Numbered from the stretch's first letter, positions 1-8,858 are shown. The stretch is 50,899 bases of DNA from Akkermansiaceae bacterium (GCA_903888515.1 CAISTY010000028.1:1-50899); one strand, 5' to 3'. Made by a program: numbers and translations. Notes: a model not told the origin generated them from the sequence alone.

Positions 1-74
1 GTGCTTTTCCACCCGTTTCGCAAGCTCTGGGTTCTCGATCATTCACCAAAGTTAACATGGCCCCCGATTTTGGG

Positions 75-130
75 CCATTTCACGTTGAAATCTGTCTAGT
101 TTTGCTCCGGCAAAAAATCTAGTTTTGAAC
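75..130. mobile_element. possible insertion-sequence end (IS21-like?)
   Basis: Two direct copies of TCTAGTTTTG lie at 95-104 and 118-127, 23 bases apart, next to a GGGCCATTT stretch. Closely spaced repeats of this sort are typical of the terminal regions of IS21-family elements, and this one abuts a decayed hsdR fragment. No transposase reading frame can be recognised inside the window; a short minus-strand reading frame from 58 runs off the left edge and is not recognisable. The family assignment is inference from the repeat layout only. Confidence 0.25.
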
Positions 131-210
131 CAGCGCCGACAGGATCAAGAAAAAGGATTGCGGCGGCAAGAGCGGTGGAGTTGAGGTGCCTCCCAGACTG
201 CCATGAGTTC

Positions 211-981
211 CCCCGCGTCAAGCTCTTCTTCACCATCATGGACTTCCGGCAGGCCACCGCGCTCTTCGCCGATCCGGACTTCGATGGCGATCCCGTCCAG
301 ATTTACGAACCGGCGGATGACGAGAGTGTGGTTCCTCCAGTTGAGGACGGTGATGGCACCATCGTCGGCGATGACATCAACCCCTATCAGGTGGATGGTG
401 ATCCTGATTTCCCTGACGGCCCCACCGGCAATCCGCCCCCCGTCAAATACTACGTGGAAAACGTCGAGGTCAGCGTCGCCACCGAGCGCGTGCAGTATCT
501 CGATGCCAGTGGCAAACTCATCACCGAATCACTCCGGGATTACACCCGCAATGCCGTCCTCAAGGAGTATGCCTCGCTGGATGATTTTCTAACTGTGTGG
601 AACGATGCCGAGCGCAAACAGGCCATCCTCGAAGAATTGGCGGAAAAGGGCGTCTTCCTCGATGAACTCGCGGATCATGTCGGGCGCGACTACGACGCCT
701 TCGACCTCATCTGCCACGTTGCCTTCGATCAACCTCCGCTCACCCGCCAGGAACGCGCGGACAAGGTGAAGAAACGCAACGTCTTCGCCAAATACGGCGA
801 CCAGGCCCGCGCCGTGCTGGAAGCCCTGCTCCAGAAATACTCCGACAGCGGCATCACCAGCGTGGAATCCATGGACATCCTGAAAGTGGATCCGCTCACT
901 GATTTCGGTACCCCGATGGAAATCATCAAATTCTTCGGTGACAAAAACACATATGGGAAGGCAAGCGGGGTTGTGCGGTGA
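211..981 (+). pseudogene. hsdR: C-terminal fragment of type I restriction enzyme subunit R (HsdR)
   Basis: The reading frame matches the region that follows the helicase domains in HsdR proteins of the EcoEI type: a KLFFTIMDFRQAT segment, then FADPDFDGDPVQIYE, then the conserved block around ERVQYLDASGKLITESLRDY and FDLICHVAFDQPPLTRQER. The endonuclease and both helicase domains (most of a protein of roughly 800-1000 residues) are absent. Recognisable homology begins near 211 with no start codon, and is lost after GTPMEIIKFFGDKN near 950, just short of the usual C-terminus. Neither hsdM nor hsdS is nearby. It is therefore a dead remnant, probably left by a deletion linked to the IS-like sequence on its left. 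Confidence 0.8.
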
Positions 982-1147
982 AGTCATTTCTTCCATCCAA
1001 TCAAAGCGGACTCATCCACGGCAACGAGTTGCATGGCGGGTTGATCACCGGCTACGACAAGGAGAAGGAATGGGGAATAATTCTCAACCAAACGGACTGG
1101 CTGAAATCGTCGTTCATCCAGGGGGCAATGGAATTCAATCCAATCTA

Positions 1148-1711
1148 TCATATTCGCGGCAAGAACTGGGGCGTCCGCTTTTCATACTCGGCATATTCGG
1201 GGAACATCTCCCGTAACCAACATTCCTCACGTCGCGCTTTGGCGGCAAAGAATGGAATCAGGGCCGCTGCAACCACCAACGCCGGCCAGCTTTGCCAGAC
1301 CAAGGCCCAGCCAACCGCCACGGCAATGACACTGGTGTAAAGCGGGTGGCGGATCACCGCATAGATGCCGTGCCGCACGAGACGCGCTTGCGCCGACGGC
1401 ATGGGCAGTGGGGTGAGGTTCCTGCCGAGCGCCATCGCTCCGGCAAGCGCGACGCACGCTCCTACGATCATCAACGCCACGCCCACAATCCGCACCCCAA
1501 TGGGAAAGCCGCTGCGGTGACCGCACACCGCCAACAGCACGACCGCCGCGAGCAATACGCCTTGCCCGACGACCCAAACACCTCCGCGCTGAAAAAAGCG
1601 ATTCATGCCGGGCAACGCTTGAGGTGGATGTTCTGGATCATACCGCAAAGCCGGTTCCTGGGTTTCCGGGCCTCCCAGAAGTACAGCCGCCTCAGTCACC
1701 GTGAATGGCAA
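1148..1711 (-). CDS. isoprenylcysteine carboxyl methyltransferase (ICMT)-family membrane protein
   Basis: This 187-residue protein has three to four hydrophobic segments and the signature of the ICMT/PEMT-like family: RHGIYAVIRHPLYTS followed near the C-terminus by EECWLREMFPEYAEYEKRTP. Family members are integral membrane SAM-dependent methyltransferases; bacterial ones act on isoprenoid, phospholipid or unknown small substrates, so the substrate cannot be named. The start at 1711 overlaps the 3' end of trpA by 16 bases, suggesting translational coupling; an alternative Met at residue 36 (1606) would separate the genes and would still keep all membrane segments. Confidence 0.75.
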   Translation of the reverse strand: MPFTVTEAAVLLGGPETQEPALRYDPEHPPQALPGMNRFFQRGGVWVVGQGVLLAAVVLLAVCGHRSGFPIGVRIVGVALMIVGACVALAGAMALGRNLTPLPMPSAQARLVRHGIYAVIRHPLYTSVIAVAVGWALVWQSWPALVVAAALIPFFAAKARREECWLREMFPEYAEYEKRTPQFLPRI

Positions 1712-2544
1712 GCGCTCTTGGTGCTCCCCAGCCCGTGTGAATTCGCACCCACTCCTTTGACGGCCGCGATGAGCGGGGCGGCGAAAGCTCTAACGGCCAT
1801 GGCGGGGTGATCCGGATGCAGTTCCACTTGTTTGACGATGGCGGAGCCGACGATCACGCCATCGGCGGCGGCGGCGACTTTGGCGGCTTGCTCCGGCGTG
1901 CTGATGCCGAAGCCGACACAAACCGGCACGGCGGTGTGGGACTGGATGGCGGCGACGAGATCCGCGATGTGGGCGGAGGGTCCGCCATGGGCACCGGTCA
2001 CGCCAGTGCGGGACAGCGCGTAAATGAATCCTTCGGCTGACCGGGCCAGCAGTTGCAAGCGATCAGGCGGGGTGGTGGGAGCGATCAGGCGGATGTGTTT
2101 GAGGCCCGCGCCGATGGCGAGGTCGGGGTTGAGCGCGGCTTCGTCGGGCGGCAGATCCAACATCAGTATGCCATCGGCCCCCGCAGCGGCGGCATCGTGG
2201 TGGAATTGTTCATATCCATAACTGAACACCGGATTCAGATAGGTGAAGAGCACGACGGGCGTCTGGTGCGTGGTGCGGAATGCGCGGATCAAATCCAACG
2301 CGCGGCGGGTGGTCATGCCAGCCTTGAGCGCGCGTTCCGCCGCCAATTGATTGACAATGCCATCGGCCAGCGGATCGGAAAACGGCAGCCCCAACTCGAG
2401 GATGTCCGCGCCAATATCAGCGAGGGTTTTCATGATTTCGAGCGACTTGTCGAAATCCGGGTCTCCGGCGGCGATATAAGCGACAAAGGCCTTCTGTTTG
2501 GCCGCGCGCAGTTGCTGGAATGTGTTGGAAAGGCGATCGGGCAT
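1696..2544 (-). CDS. trpA: tryptophan synthase alpha chain
   Basis: TrpA cleaves indole-3-glycerol phosphate to indole and glyceraldehyde 3-phosphate and passes indole to TrpB in the alpha2beta2 complex in the cytoplasm. The 282-residue sequence has the TIM-barrel hallmarks: AYIAAGDPD at the N-terminus, LELGLPFSDPLADG containing catalytic Glu50 and Asp61 (equivalent to E. coli Glu49 and Asp60), the mobile loop SRTGVTGAHG, and the phosphate-binding GFGIST and DGVIVGSAIV segments. The C-terminus is about ten residues longer than usual and overlaps the next gene. trpB is not adjacent. The start at 2544 is an ATG that gives the standard family N-terminus. Confidence 0.96.
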   Translation of the reverse strand: MPDRLSNTFQQLRAAKQKAFVAYIAAGDPDFDKSLEIMKTLADIGADILELGLPFSDPLADGIVNQLAAERALKAGMTTRRALDLIRAFRTTHQTPVVLFTYLNPVFSYGYEQFHHDAAAAGADGILMLDLPPDEAALNPDLAIGAGLKHIRLIAPTTPPDRLQLLARSAEGFIYALSRTGVTGAHGGPSAHIADLVAAIQSHTAVPVCVGFGISTPEQAAKVAAAADGVIVGSAIVKQVELHPDHPAMAVRAFAAPLIAAVKGVGANSHGLGSTKSACHSR

Positions 2545-2554
2545 GGGCAGACCG

Positions 2555-2746
2555 GGATTGTGGATTGTGGATTGTGGATTGTGGATCGTGGATCGTGGAT
2601 TGTGGATTGTGGATCGTGGATCGTGGATAGTGGATAGCGGATAGCGGATAGCGGATAGCGGATCGTGGATTTCTTCTATCTTCTATCTACAATCCTCAAT
2701 CCTCAATCCTCAATCCTCAATCTCCAATCTCCAATCTTCAATCCCC
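2555..2746. repeat. two opposed heptamer arrays (GGATTGT-type, then AATCCTC-type)
   Basis: From 2555 to about 2669 the + strand is a run of about sixteen 7-base units, GGATTGT drifting through GGATCGT and GGATAGT to GGATAGC. From about 2670 to 2746 it turns into a pyrimidine-rich run built on AATCCTC and AATCTCC. Since AATCCTC reads as GAGGATT on the other strand, the two halves are a loosely matched inverted pair that could fold into a large imperfect hairpin. The right half runs into the last codons of the acyl-activating enzyme gene; the left half ends just upstream of trpA. Confidence 0.9.
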
Positions 2747-4894
2747 TCTCCCTCGTTTGACGAGCGCTTGGCAGCCTTTGATATCGAGTTTGCCGGAGGC
2801 GAGCACGGGGATTTCGCTAACGGCGAGGAGGTGTTTCGGGCACCAGAGCGAAGGGATACCCTTATCTAGCAGCTTGTAGCGGAGGTCGAGGCATTCCTGT
2901 TCGAGTGCGGATTCCGCGAGGGTGGAGAGGAGCAGGATGGCTTCGCCCTTGTGGGCATCCGGGACGCCGATGATGGCGATTTTACGTTCGGTTTCGCCAT
3001 CAAGGCCCAGCAATTGGTTGATGGCGGATTCGATGGCTTCGTGGGGCACCATTTCGCCGGCGATTTTCGAGAAGCGGGAAATCCGGCCCTCGATATAGAG
3101 GAATCCGTCGTCATCGACGCGGCCGACATCGCCGGTGCGGAACCAACCGTCGTGCAGGACATCGGAGGTTTTTTGCGGATCACCGAGGTATCCGGAAAAC
3201 ACATTGGCTCCCTTGAACCAAATGATTCCCTGTTGGTGGATTGGCAACATCTTGTCGCTGGCGGGATCGGTGATTTTGATGGCCAGGCCGGGGAGCAACT
3301 GGCCGACAGATCCGGGACGCGACGAGGGCAGGGTGATGGCGTGGTTTTCCGGCTCGGGGTCGGGCAGGTTGACGTTGGCTCCGGGCGAGGTTTCGGTGAG
3401 TCCGTAACCTTCCTGCGGGCGCACGTCGAATTTTTCCTCGAAGGCATCCGCCAGGGATTGCGGGAGTTTTTCCGCGCCGGTGACGACGAGTGTGAGCGAG
3501 GAAAGTTGGGCAGGATCGATGCGCTTCATGTAGCCGCGCAGGAATGTGGGGGTCGAGAGGAAGACGTTGATTTGATGGAGTGCGATCAGTTCGGCGAGGC
3601 GTTTGGTTTCGAGCGGGCTGGGATAAGTGACGAGGTTGATCCCTTCGATGACAGGGAACCAAAGGGTGACGGTGCAGCCGAACGAGTGGAAAAGCGGCAG
3701 GCATCCGAGGATGGTCGAACCCATTGGCAGGTCGAGCCGGGAGCCAAACTGGGTGACGTTGGCGAGCACGTTGCGGTGGCTGAGGATCACGCCTTTGGGT
3801 TGATCCGCGGAGCCGGAGGTGAATAACAGAACCGCCTCGTCGTCGCCGCGGCGTTTGTTGAGCCTGAGGATCGCGCCTATCATCGCTACGGGGAGCAATT
3901 TGGTGAGGACGGTCCATTTAAAGATCTTGCTTTTGAGGGTGGGCAGGATGCGGTCGATGAGGATGAGATCGCGGTTGGGTGGCCATGGGAAGGCGGAGAT
4001 TTTGCGGACGAAAGGATCGGCGGTGATGAAGCGGTCCACAGCGGCCTGGCGGATACACGAGCGGATGGCTTCAGGGCCGGAGGTGTAGTTGAGGTTGACG
4101 GGGGTTTTACCGGCGAAGAGCACGGCGAGATTGGCGATGAGTCCTGATTTGCCGGGGGGCAGGACGATGGCCACCCGTGGTTGATCGGTCTCCATTTTGA
4201 TCACCTTGGAAAAAGCAATGGCGGCCGCCAGCACCTTGTCATAGGGCAGCTCCGTATCATCGGCACCATCCACCAGGTGGTTTTTCGAACCGTGTTTGCG
4301 CAGACCTTCGAACAGGGCCATGGCGAGCGAGCGGGTGAACAATTCCCGCGCACTGAACGCCTCTTCGGCAGCTTCCAGCAGTGACTGGCGGTAAGCCGCC
4401 ACGCTCGATTCCACGGCACTGATAGGTTTGGCGACGACAAACACCGAGGAGGGCAGCGACGATCGATGCTCGATACCAAGACTGGATTCCTGCGGACAAT
4501 CGATGGCGATGGGCAAAATCGGCAATCCGAAGGCGCACAGCGTGCGCAGATGCGACGCCGGGATGTGGCAGGGCGTGGCGTTGCGAACGGCGACCCTACC
4601 GGGGACGTAGATGAGAACGCCACCGTTTTCAAGATACGGCAGCAGTTGGGTGCCCGCAGCGGCCGGGGCACCGTCGATGGCTGAAAACATGGCTCCCGAA
4701 TCGGATTTTTCGAGATAACCGCGCAGCGAGGGATCGTGCTGGGAGGATTCCTCAATGAGCCAGGTGATCTTGCGTTCCGAAAAGAGTCTTTCCAGTTGCA
4801 GGAGTTGCTCGAAATTGAGGCGACCGGGCATCACCAGAACGCCAGTGCCGGGAATGCGGTCCCTGTGGAGAAATTGTGTGGAGACGGCTGACAT
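2738..4894 (-). CDS. Aas-like acyl-activating enzyme with degenerate acyltransferase domain
   Basis: The protein (718 residues from the ATG at 4894) resembles bifunctional Aas proteins: an N-terminal PlsC-like acyltransferase half (about 1-190) and a C-terminal AMP-forming acyl-ACP/acyl-CoA synthetase half (about 200-718). The adenylation half is intact: LLFTSGSADQPKG (Phe358 onward), GYGLTETSPG, DGWFRTGD, and the catalytic Lys702 in SGKLDIKG. The acyltransferase half lacks the expected HxxxxD motif; the aligned stretch reads VMPGRLNFEQLL. It probably activates fatty acids for phospholipid remodelling while the N-domain is structural. A start at 5005 would add 37 poorly conserved residues, so 4894 is preferred. 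It lies 193 bases upstream of trpA on the same strand, separated from it by the heptamer arrays. Confidence 0.85.
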   Translation of the reverse strand: MSAVSTQFLHRDRIPGTGVLVMPGRLNFEQLLQLERLFSERKITWLIEESSQHDPSLRGYLEKSDSGAMFSAIDGAPAAAGTQLLPYLENGGVLIYVPGRVAVRNATPCHIPASHLRTLCAFGLPILPIAIDCPQESSLGIEHRSSLPSSVFVVAKPISAVESSVAAYRQSLLEAAEEAFSARELFTRSLAMALFEGLRKHGSKNHLVDGADDTELPYDKVLAAAIAFSKVIKMETDQPRVAIVLPPGKSGLIANLAVLFAGKTPVNLNYTSGPEAIRSCIRQAAVDRFITADPFVRKISAFPWPPNRDLILIDRILPTLKSKIFKWTVLTKLLPVAMIGAILRLNKRRGDDEAVLLFTSGSADQPKGVILSHRNVLANVTQFGSRLDLPMGSTILGCLPLFHSFGCTVTLWFPVIEGINLVTYPSPLETKRLAELIALHQINVFLSTPTFLRGYMKRIDPAQLSSLTLVVTGAEKLPQSLADAFEEKFDVRPQEGYGLTETSPGANVNLPDPEPENHAITLPSSRPGSVGQLLPGLAIKITDPASDKMLPIHQQGIIWFKGANVFSGYLGDPQKTSDVLHDGWFRTGDVGRVDDDGFLYIEGRISRFSKIAGEMVPHEAIESAINQLLGLDGETERKIAIIGVPDAHKGEAILLLSTLAESALEQECLDLRYKLLDKGIPSLWCPKHLLAVSEIPVLASGKLDIKGCQALVKRGRGD

Positions 4895-5084
4895 TGCGGA
4901 AAATCTCGGGGATGTGGCGCGACCCAACGCCTCGCGCCACCCGCAGTTATGCGGATTTTCCCTCCCAAGGCACGGCTTTTCTCCAGAAAAATTCCGGAGG
5001 AGCAAAAATCCGGCGTTGGCTCTCCAACCCAGCTTTCTTCATTTACTCCAAGCAGACTTGACGCGTCAATCAAGCATTCGTGAT

Positions 5085-5423
5085 TTGAAAGCACTCCTCA
5101 CGTTCACCGGTTTCCATGACCCCTATGCCCCCTCTGCCGCGACTGGCGAAATGCGCGCCGGCCCGATCCTGACGGTTCTGGCCGAGCGCTCATTTGATCG
5201 GGTATGTTTGTTCTCCACTCCCAAAGCGGCGGAGATCAGCGAAAAAACCGCAGCCGCGATCATCGAAAGGCATCCTGGCGTGAAGGTGGAAATTCTGGAG
5301 GTTCCTCTCAAAGACCCAACCAACTACCTGGGTATCCTTCGGCAACTTCGGAGCCATTTTAAAAAGCTCAACGTATCACACCCCGCCGCGGAGTATTCGA
5401 TTTCCGTATCTCACCGGTCATGA
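5085..5423 (+). pseudogene. truncated N-terminal domain of a CARF-like/RtcR-type sigma-54 regulator
   Basis: From a TTG at 5085 the frame reads KALLTFTGFHDPY, then GPILTVLAERSFDRVCLFSTP, HPGVKVEILEVPLKDPTNYL, and AEYSISVS before diverging. This resembles the N-terminal nucleotide-sensor-like (CARF-type) domain that precedes the AAA+ and helix-turn-helix domains in some sigma-54-dependent regulators. Intact members carry on as SVSSGTP and then about 350 more residues; here the frame breaks at SVSHRS and nothing of the sigma-54 activator domain follows. It is therefore a remnant. The family match is from memory of the motif and is not certain; the truncation is clear if the match is right. Confidence 0.5.
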
Positions 5424-5536
5424 TGATGCCATCACCATCGACATCACTGGCGTCTCCGACGGCTAAAAACTCGGAAATGCCCTGCATGGGCGATTGGGAA
5501 AAATCTTTAATAACCCTTGATTTCGACAGAAAAACG

Positions 5537-5542
5537 TATAAA
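5537..5542 (+). promoter_or_regulatory. putative -10 element of the abiE operon
   Basis: TATAAA sits 25 bases before the ATG at 5568 in an otherwise GC-rich region, with AT-rich DNA just upstream (5500-5545). It lies downstream of the TTG at 5517 that would give a longer AbiEi, which supports the start at 5568. No good -35 hexamer at 17 bases was found. Confidence 0.4.
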
Positions 5543-5567
5543 ATTCCTCGCGAAAAGACGCGCCGCG

Positions 5568-6191
5568 ATGAAAAAGCATGTTGATTCCATTGACGCTGCA
5601 ATCCTCGACCGAATCCGGACGGGGCCGCAGGACCATGTCTGGACTCCGCTGGATTTCCTCGATCTTGGATCGCGTGCGGCGGTGGACAATACCCTTTCCC
5701 GCAACTGCAAGAGCGGTTTCATCCGTCGTGCGGGGCGCGGCCTCTACCACCAGCCGAGGAACCATCCGACGCTCGGTTCTCTAGGTCCCAGCTACGATGC
5801 CATGCAGGATCTCATCCAGCGCAAGGCCGGTGGCGACGTATTCCCGACCGGTGCCCACGCGGCCAACGTGCTCGGACTCAGCGACCAGGTGCCCATGCGG
5901 AGCTGGCACCTGACCACCGGCCCGAGCCGTCGCATCCGCAGCGGCAAATCCGAAATCGTCCTTCGCCACGTTTCGCCGCGGTTTGTATCCACGAAAAACC
6001 CGAAAAGCGCTCAGGTCATCCTCGCTCTGCGCTGGATCGGAAAACGTGGTGTGGATGATGATGTCATTGCCAAGCTGCGCCGAAACCTTTCACCGGCCGA
6101 CCGCGCTGCCCTTCCTGCAGATGCCGCCAGTGCTCCCGCTTGGATTGCCGACATCTTCCGCAGCGTTGCCAAAGAACCGCCTGCCGCCTGA
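5568..6191 (+). CDS. abiEi: type IV toxin-antitoxin antitoxin/transcriptional regulator, AbiEi family (DUF6088)
   Basis: The antitoxin of AbiE systems is a winged-helix DNA-binding protein that represses its own operon and neutralises the nucleotidyltransferase toxin. The 207-residue sequence matches the DUF6088-type family throughout: TPLDFLDLGSRAAVDNTLSR (winged helix, about residues 24-43), IRRAGRGLYHQPRNHP, the PTGAHAANVLGLSDQVP segment, LTTGPSRRI, and APAWIADIFRSVAK at the end. An upstream in-frame TTG at 5517 would add 17 basic residues but overlaps the probable -10 element. The gene is separated from the toxin gene by 3 bases, so the two are co-translated. Confidence 0.88.
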   Translation: MKKHVDSIDAAILDRIRTGPQDHVWTPLDFLDLGSRAAVDNTLSRNCKSGFIRRAGRGLYHQPRNHPTLGSLGPSYDAMQDLIQRKAGGDVFPTGAHAANVLGLSDQVPMRSWHLTTGPSRRIRSGKSEIVLRHVSPRFVSTKNPKSAQVILALRWIGKRGVDDDVIAKLRRNLSPADRAALPADAASAPAWIADIFRSVAKEPPAA

Positions 6192-6194
6192 ACC

Positions 6195-7250
6195 ATGGAT
6201 GCCTTTTTGAAGCTCACTCCCGCCGATCAACTCGACGCCTTTGTTGAGGTGAACCGGGCGATGGGCCTTGACGCCGCCAGCGTGGAAAAGGACTTCTGGG
6301 TATGCTGGACGTTGCGCGAAATCTTCTCCAACCCGGACATCGGCGGGCACATCACATTCAAGGGCGGCACCTCGCTTTCCAAGGCTTGGAAACTCATCGA
6401 GCGCTTCTCCGAGGACATTGATCTCATCGTGGACAAGGAGGTTCTTGGCTGCGGTGGCGAGGCTGCCCCTGACAAGGCCCCCAGTAACAAACAGCGCAAG
6501 GCGCGCCTCGAAGCACTCATGGACGCCTGCCGCGATTGGGTCCAGGGAACGCTGCAACCCACCCTTGCGTCACAAATTCAAAGCGCACTCGGTGAATCCG
6601 GTTGGCAGCTCGAAGTCGATCCCGACATGCCCGACGGCCAGTGTCTCCTCTTCCACTATCCGACGGTCTTCCCGGCCAGCGTGGCAGCTTACGTCCGCCC
6701 TGTCGTCAAAATCGAACTCGGCGCACGCTCGGACGACTGGCCTCACGAGGAAAAATCCATTCAACCGTACGTGACCGAGCACTTCCCCGCGCTCGATCCA
6801 TCACCGTTCTTTTCAGTCCGGGTGCTCGCCGCCGAACGGACGTTCTGGGAAAAGGCCTGCCTTCTTCACGAGGAAACGTTCCGGCCGCCGGGCAAACCGC
6901 GAAAGTTCCGCATGGCTCGCCATTACTACGACCTCTGGTGCCTCCTGCGTGCCGGCGTCGGCGCAAAAGCCCTCGCGCAAACCGCCCTCTTCGAGCGGGT
7001 CGCCGAGCATCGTGAGCTTTTCTTCCGCTTCTCCTGGGTGGACTACACCACCCACAAACCCGGCAGCTTCCGGCTCACGCCGCCCTCAGAACATCTCAGC
7101 GATTGGAAATCCGACTATGCCGCCATGCTCGGCCCCATGTTCTTCGGCGAGACTCCTTCCTTCGAGGAAATCATCACCATCGCCGCCGCATTCGAAAAAG
7201 AGTTCAATGCCACCGCGAATCCCGATCCCTCAGGAACTTCAACGAAATGA
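6195..7250 (+). CDS. abiEii: type IV toxin-antitoxin toxin, AbiEii/AbiGii nucleotidyltransferase
   Basis: The 351-residue protein has the DNA-polymerase-beta-like nucleotidyltransferase core: FKGGTSLSKAW (57-65) followed by FSEDIDLIV with acidic residues Asp74 and Asp76, and a C-terminal helical region including MARHYYDLWCLL. AbiEii proteins block growth by transferring nucleotides, probably to tRNA acceptor ends, and the AbiE module gives abortive protection against phages. It pairs with the antitoxin gene just upstream. The active-site residues are all present, so the toxin is probably functional. Confidence 0.9.
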   Translation: MDAFLKLTPADQLDAFVEVNRAMGLDAASVEKDFWVCWTLREIFSNPDIGGHITFKGGTSLSKAWKLIERFSEDIDLIVDKEVLGCGGEAAPDKAPSNKQRKARLEALMDACRDWVQGTLQPTLASQIQSALGESGWQLEVDPDMPDGQCLLFHYPTVFPASVAAYVRPVVKIELGARSDDWPHEEKSIQPYVTEHFPALDPSPFFSVRVLAAERTFWEKACLLHEETFRPPGKPRKFRMARHYYDLWCLLRAGVGAKALAQTALFERVAEHRELFFRFSWVDYTTHKPGSFRLTPPSEHLSDWKSDYAAMLGPMFFGETPSFEEIITIAAAFEKEFNATANPDPSGTSTK

Positions 7251-7442
7251 GATCAGAACATCAACGCAGATTGAGTTTTACGACCTCGCCTCAAGTCCAA
7301 TACGGTATTCAAAGCATCAAAGCGACCCACTTCATCATTCTTCCTTCATCCTGCAACCTTTCCCCGTTGCATGTCTGTCCCATAGCAAGCACCTTGAAAG
7401 CCCGGGATTGATGCTTTATGAATAGCCCGCACCCACCCACTC

Positions 7443-8702
7443 ATGGCGACACCGGATTCACACGACACCGCACCCTGGGACTCCAAGCGCCCGTCCTCCG
7501 GCAGACACCTCGTCCGCCGCTCGTTGCCGTGGTTCGGCGCGGTCCTGCTGCTCGCGCTGATCGGCTGGGGCTTGTGGCCGAAACCCATCATCGTAGAATT
7601 CGGCGTGGTGGCGCGCGCACCGCTCACCGTGCGCGTTTCCGAAGAAGGCAAAACACGCGTGCGCAACCGCTACGTAGTCGCCGCACCGGTGGCCGGTAAA
7701 ATGCGCCGCGTGCCGCTCAAACCCGGCGACACGGTCACCGCCGGGCAGTCCGTTCTAACCACCATCGAGCCCGCGGCCTCGCCGCTGTTAGACCCGCGGG
7801 CGCGGGCGCAGGCGCAAGCCGTGGTTTCGATGCACGAGGCGGCGCGCGGCAAGGCCACCGAATCGCTTGCGGCCGTTAGAAGCGCCTTGAAAATGGCCGA
7901 GGCCGACCGCGACCGCATGCGTGCCGTGCGGCGCGAGGGCACGATCTCCGGGTCCGACCGCGACCGCATGGAGTCCGAGGCGGCAGTCAAAGCCGCGGAA
8001 ACGCGCGCCGCGGAGTTTTCCCTGCAAGTCATCGATTACGAACTCGCCCAGGCCCGCGCCGTGCTCGAACGCCCCGAGGGCGCGCTTTCTAACAACCTCG
8101 TCGAGGTGAAGTCCCCGGTGACCGGCTGCGTGCTCAAGGTCATGCAGGAAAGCGAGACCATCGTCACGCCCGGCACCCCGATTCTTGAAATCGGCGATCC
8201 CACCGACATCGAAATCGAAGCGGAGATTCTCTCGCGCGACGCCGTGACCATGAAGCCCGGGGACGCCGTGGACATCGAGCAATGGAGCGGCAACGCAAGC
8301 CCGCTCAAGGGCCGCGTGCGCCGCATTGAACCGGCCGCCTTCACGAAAATCTCCGCCCTCGGCGTGGAGGAGCAACGGGTCATCGCGCTCAGCGACCTCG
8401 TCGAGGTGCCCGACGCCGCCAAGTCGTTAGGCGACCGATACCGCGTCGAAGTCCGGGTGACCGTGTGGCACGCCGATGATGTGCTGGCGGTTCCTTCCGG
8501 CGCGTTGTTCCGCGAAGGCAACATTTGGAAAACCTATATCTATCAGAACGGACGCGCCCGCCTCACCCCCATCGAGACCGGTCATTCCGACGGCCGCCTG
8601 ACCGAAGTGCTTTCCGGTCTGCGTGCCGGCGACAAGGTCTTGTTACATCCGCCTGACGCCGTCAGGGACGGCACCTCCGTTACGGAGCGCCGGGATATGT
8701 GA
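7443..8702 (+). CDS. HlyD-family periplasmic adaptor (membrane fusion protein)
   Basis: The 419-residue protein has a short cytoplasmic N-terminus, one membrane anchor (about 27-45), a split biotinyl/lipoyl domain (VAAPVAGKMRRVPLKPGDTV and VKSPVTGCVLKVMQESETI), a long charged helical hairpin between them (about 115-215), and beta-barrel and membrane-proximal domains to the C-terminus. Such proteins bridge an inner-membrane transporter and an outer-membrane channel. No transporter or channel gene is next to it, so the partner is unknown. The preceding 192 bases contain nothing recognisable. Confidence 0.85.
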   Translation: MATPDSHDTAPWDSKRPSSGRHLVRRSLPWFGAVLLLALIGWGLWPKPIIVEFGVVARAPLTVRVSEEGKTRVRNRYVVAAPVAGKMRRVPLKPGDTVTAGQSVLTTIEPAASPLLDPRARAQAQAVVSMHEAARGKATESLAAVRSALKMAEADRDRMRAVRREGTISGSDRDRMESEAAVKAAETRAAEFSLQVIDYELAQARAVLERPEGALSNNLVEVKSPVTGCVLKVMQESETIVTPGTPILEIGDPTDIEIEAEILSRDAVTMKPGDAVDIEQWSGNASPLKGRVRRIEPAAFTKISALGVEEQRVIALSDLVEVPDAAKSLGDRYRVEVRVTVWHADDVLAVPSGALFREGNIWKTYIYQNGRARLTPIETGHSDGRLTEVLSGLRAGDKVLLHPPDAVRDGTSVTERRDM

Positions 8703-8756
8703 AACCGGCGGCACCGCAGCACCATCTGTTCGTTGAATCGATGCCGCAAATGGCAG

Positions 8757-8771
8757 GGCGCATCCTGCGCC
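8757..8771. repeat. small hairpin repeat with GCATCCTGC core
   Basis: GGCGCA (8757-8762), loop TCC, TGCGCC (8766-8771) forms a perfect 6-bp stem. The GCATCCTGC core is the same as in a hairpin at 34653-34665 inside the RND permease gene. There is no T-run, so it is more like a REP-type repeat than a terminator. Confidence 0.5.
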
Positions 8772-8858
8772 ATCCGCGGCCCGTGTTCGGCATGATCGGA
8801 TATTGCATTCAGCGGGGAACTGTGAGTTTTTCAAATTCCCGCCAGCCGCAAAACCCGC

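Noticed and set aside
938..1340. Plus-strand frames after the hsdR fragment
   Set aside because: They overlap the ICMT-like gene on the other strand or read as unrecognisable short peptides; no family match.
2951..3826. 291-residue plus-strand frame
   Set aside because: Antisense to the conserved adenylation domain of the acyl-activating enzyme; low-complexity translation.
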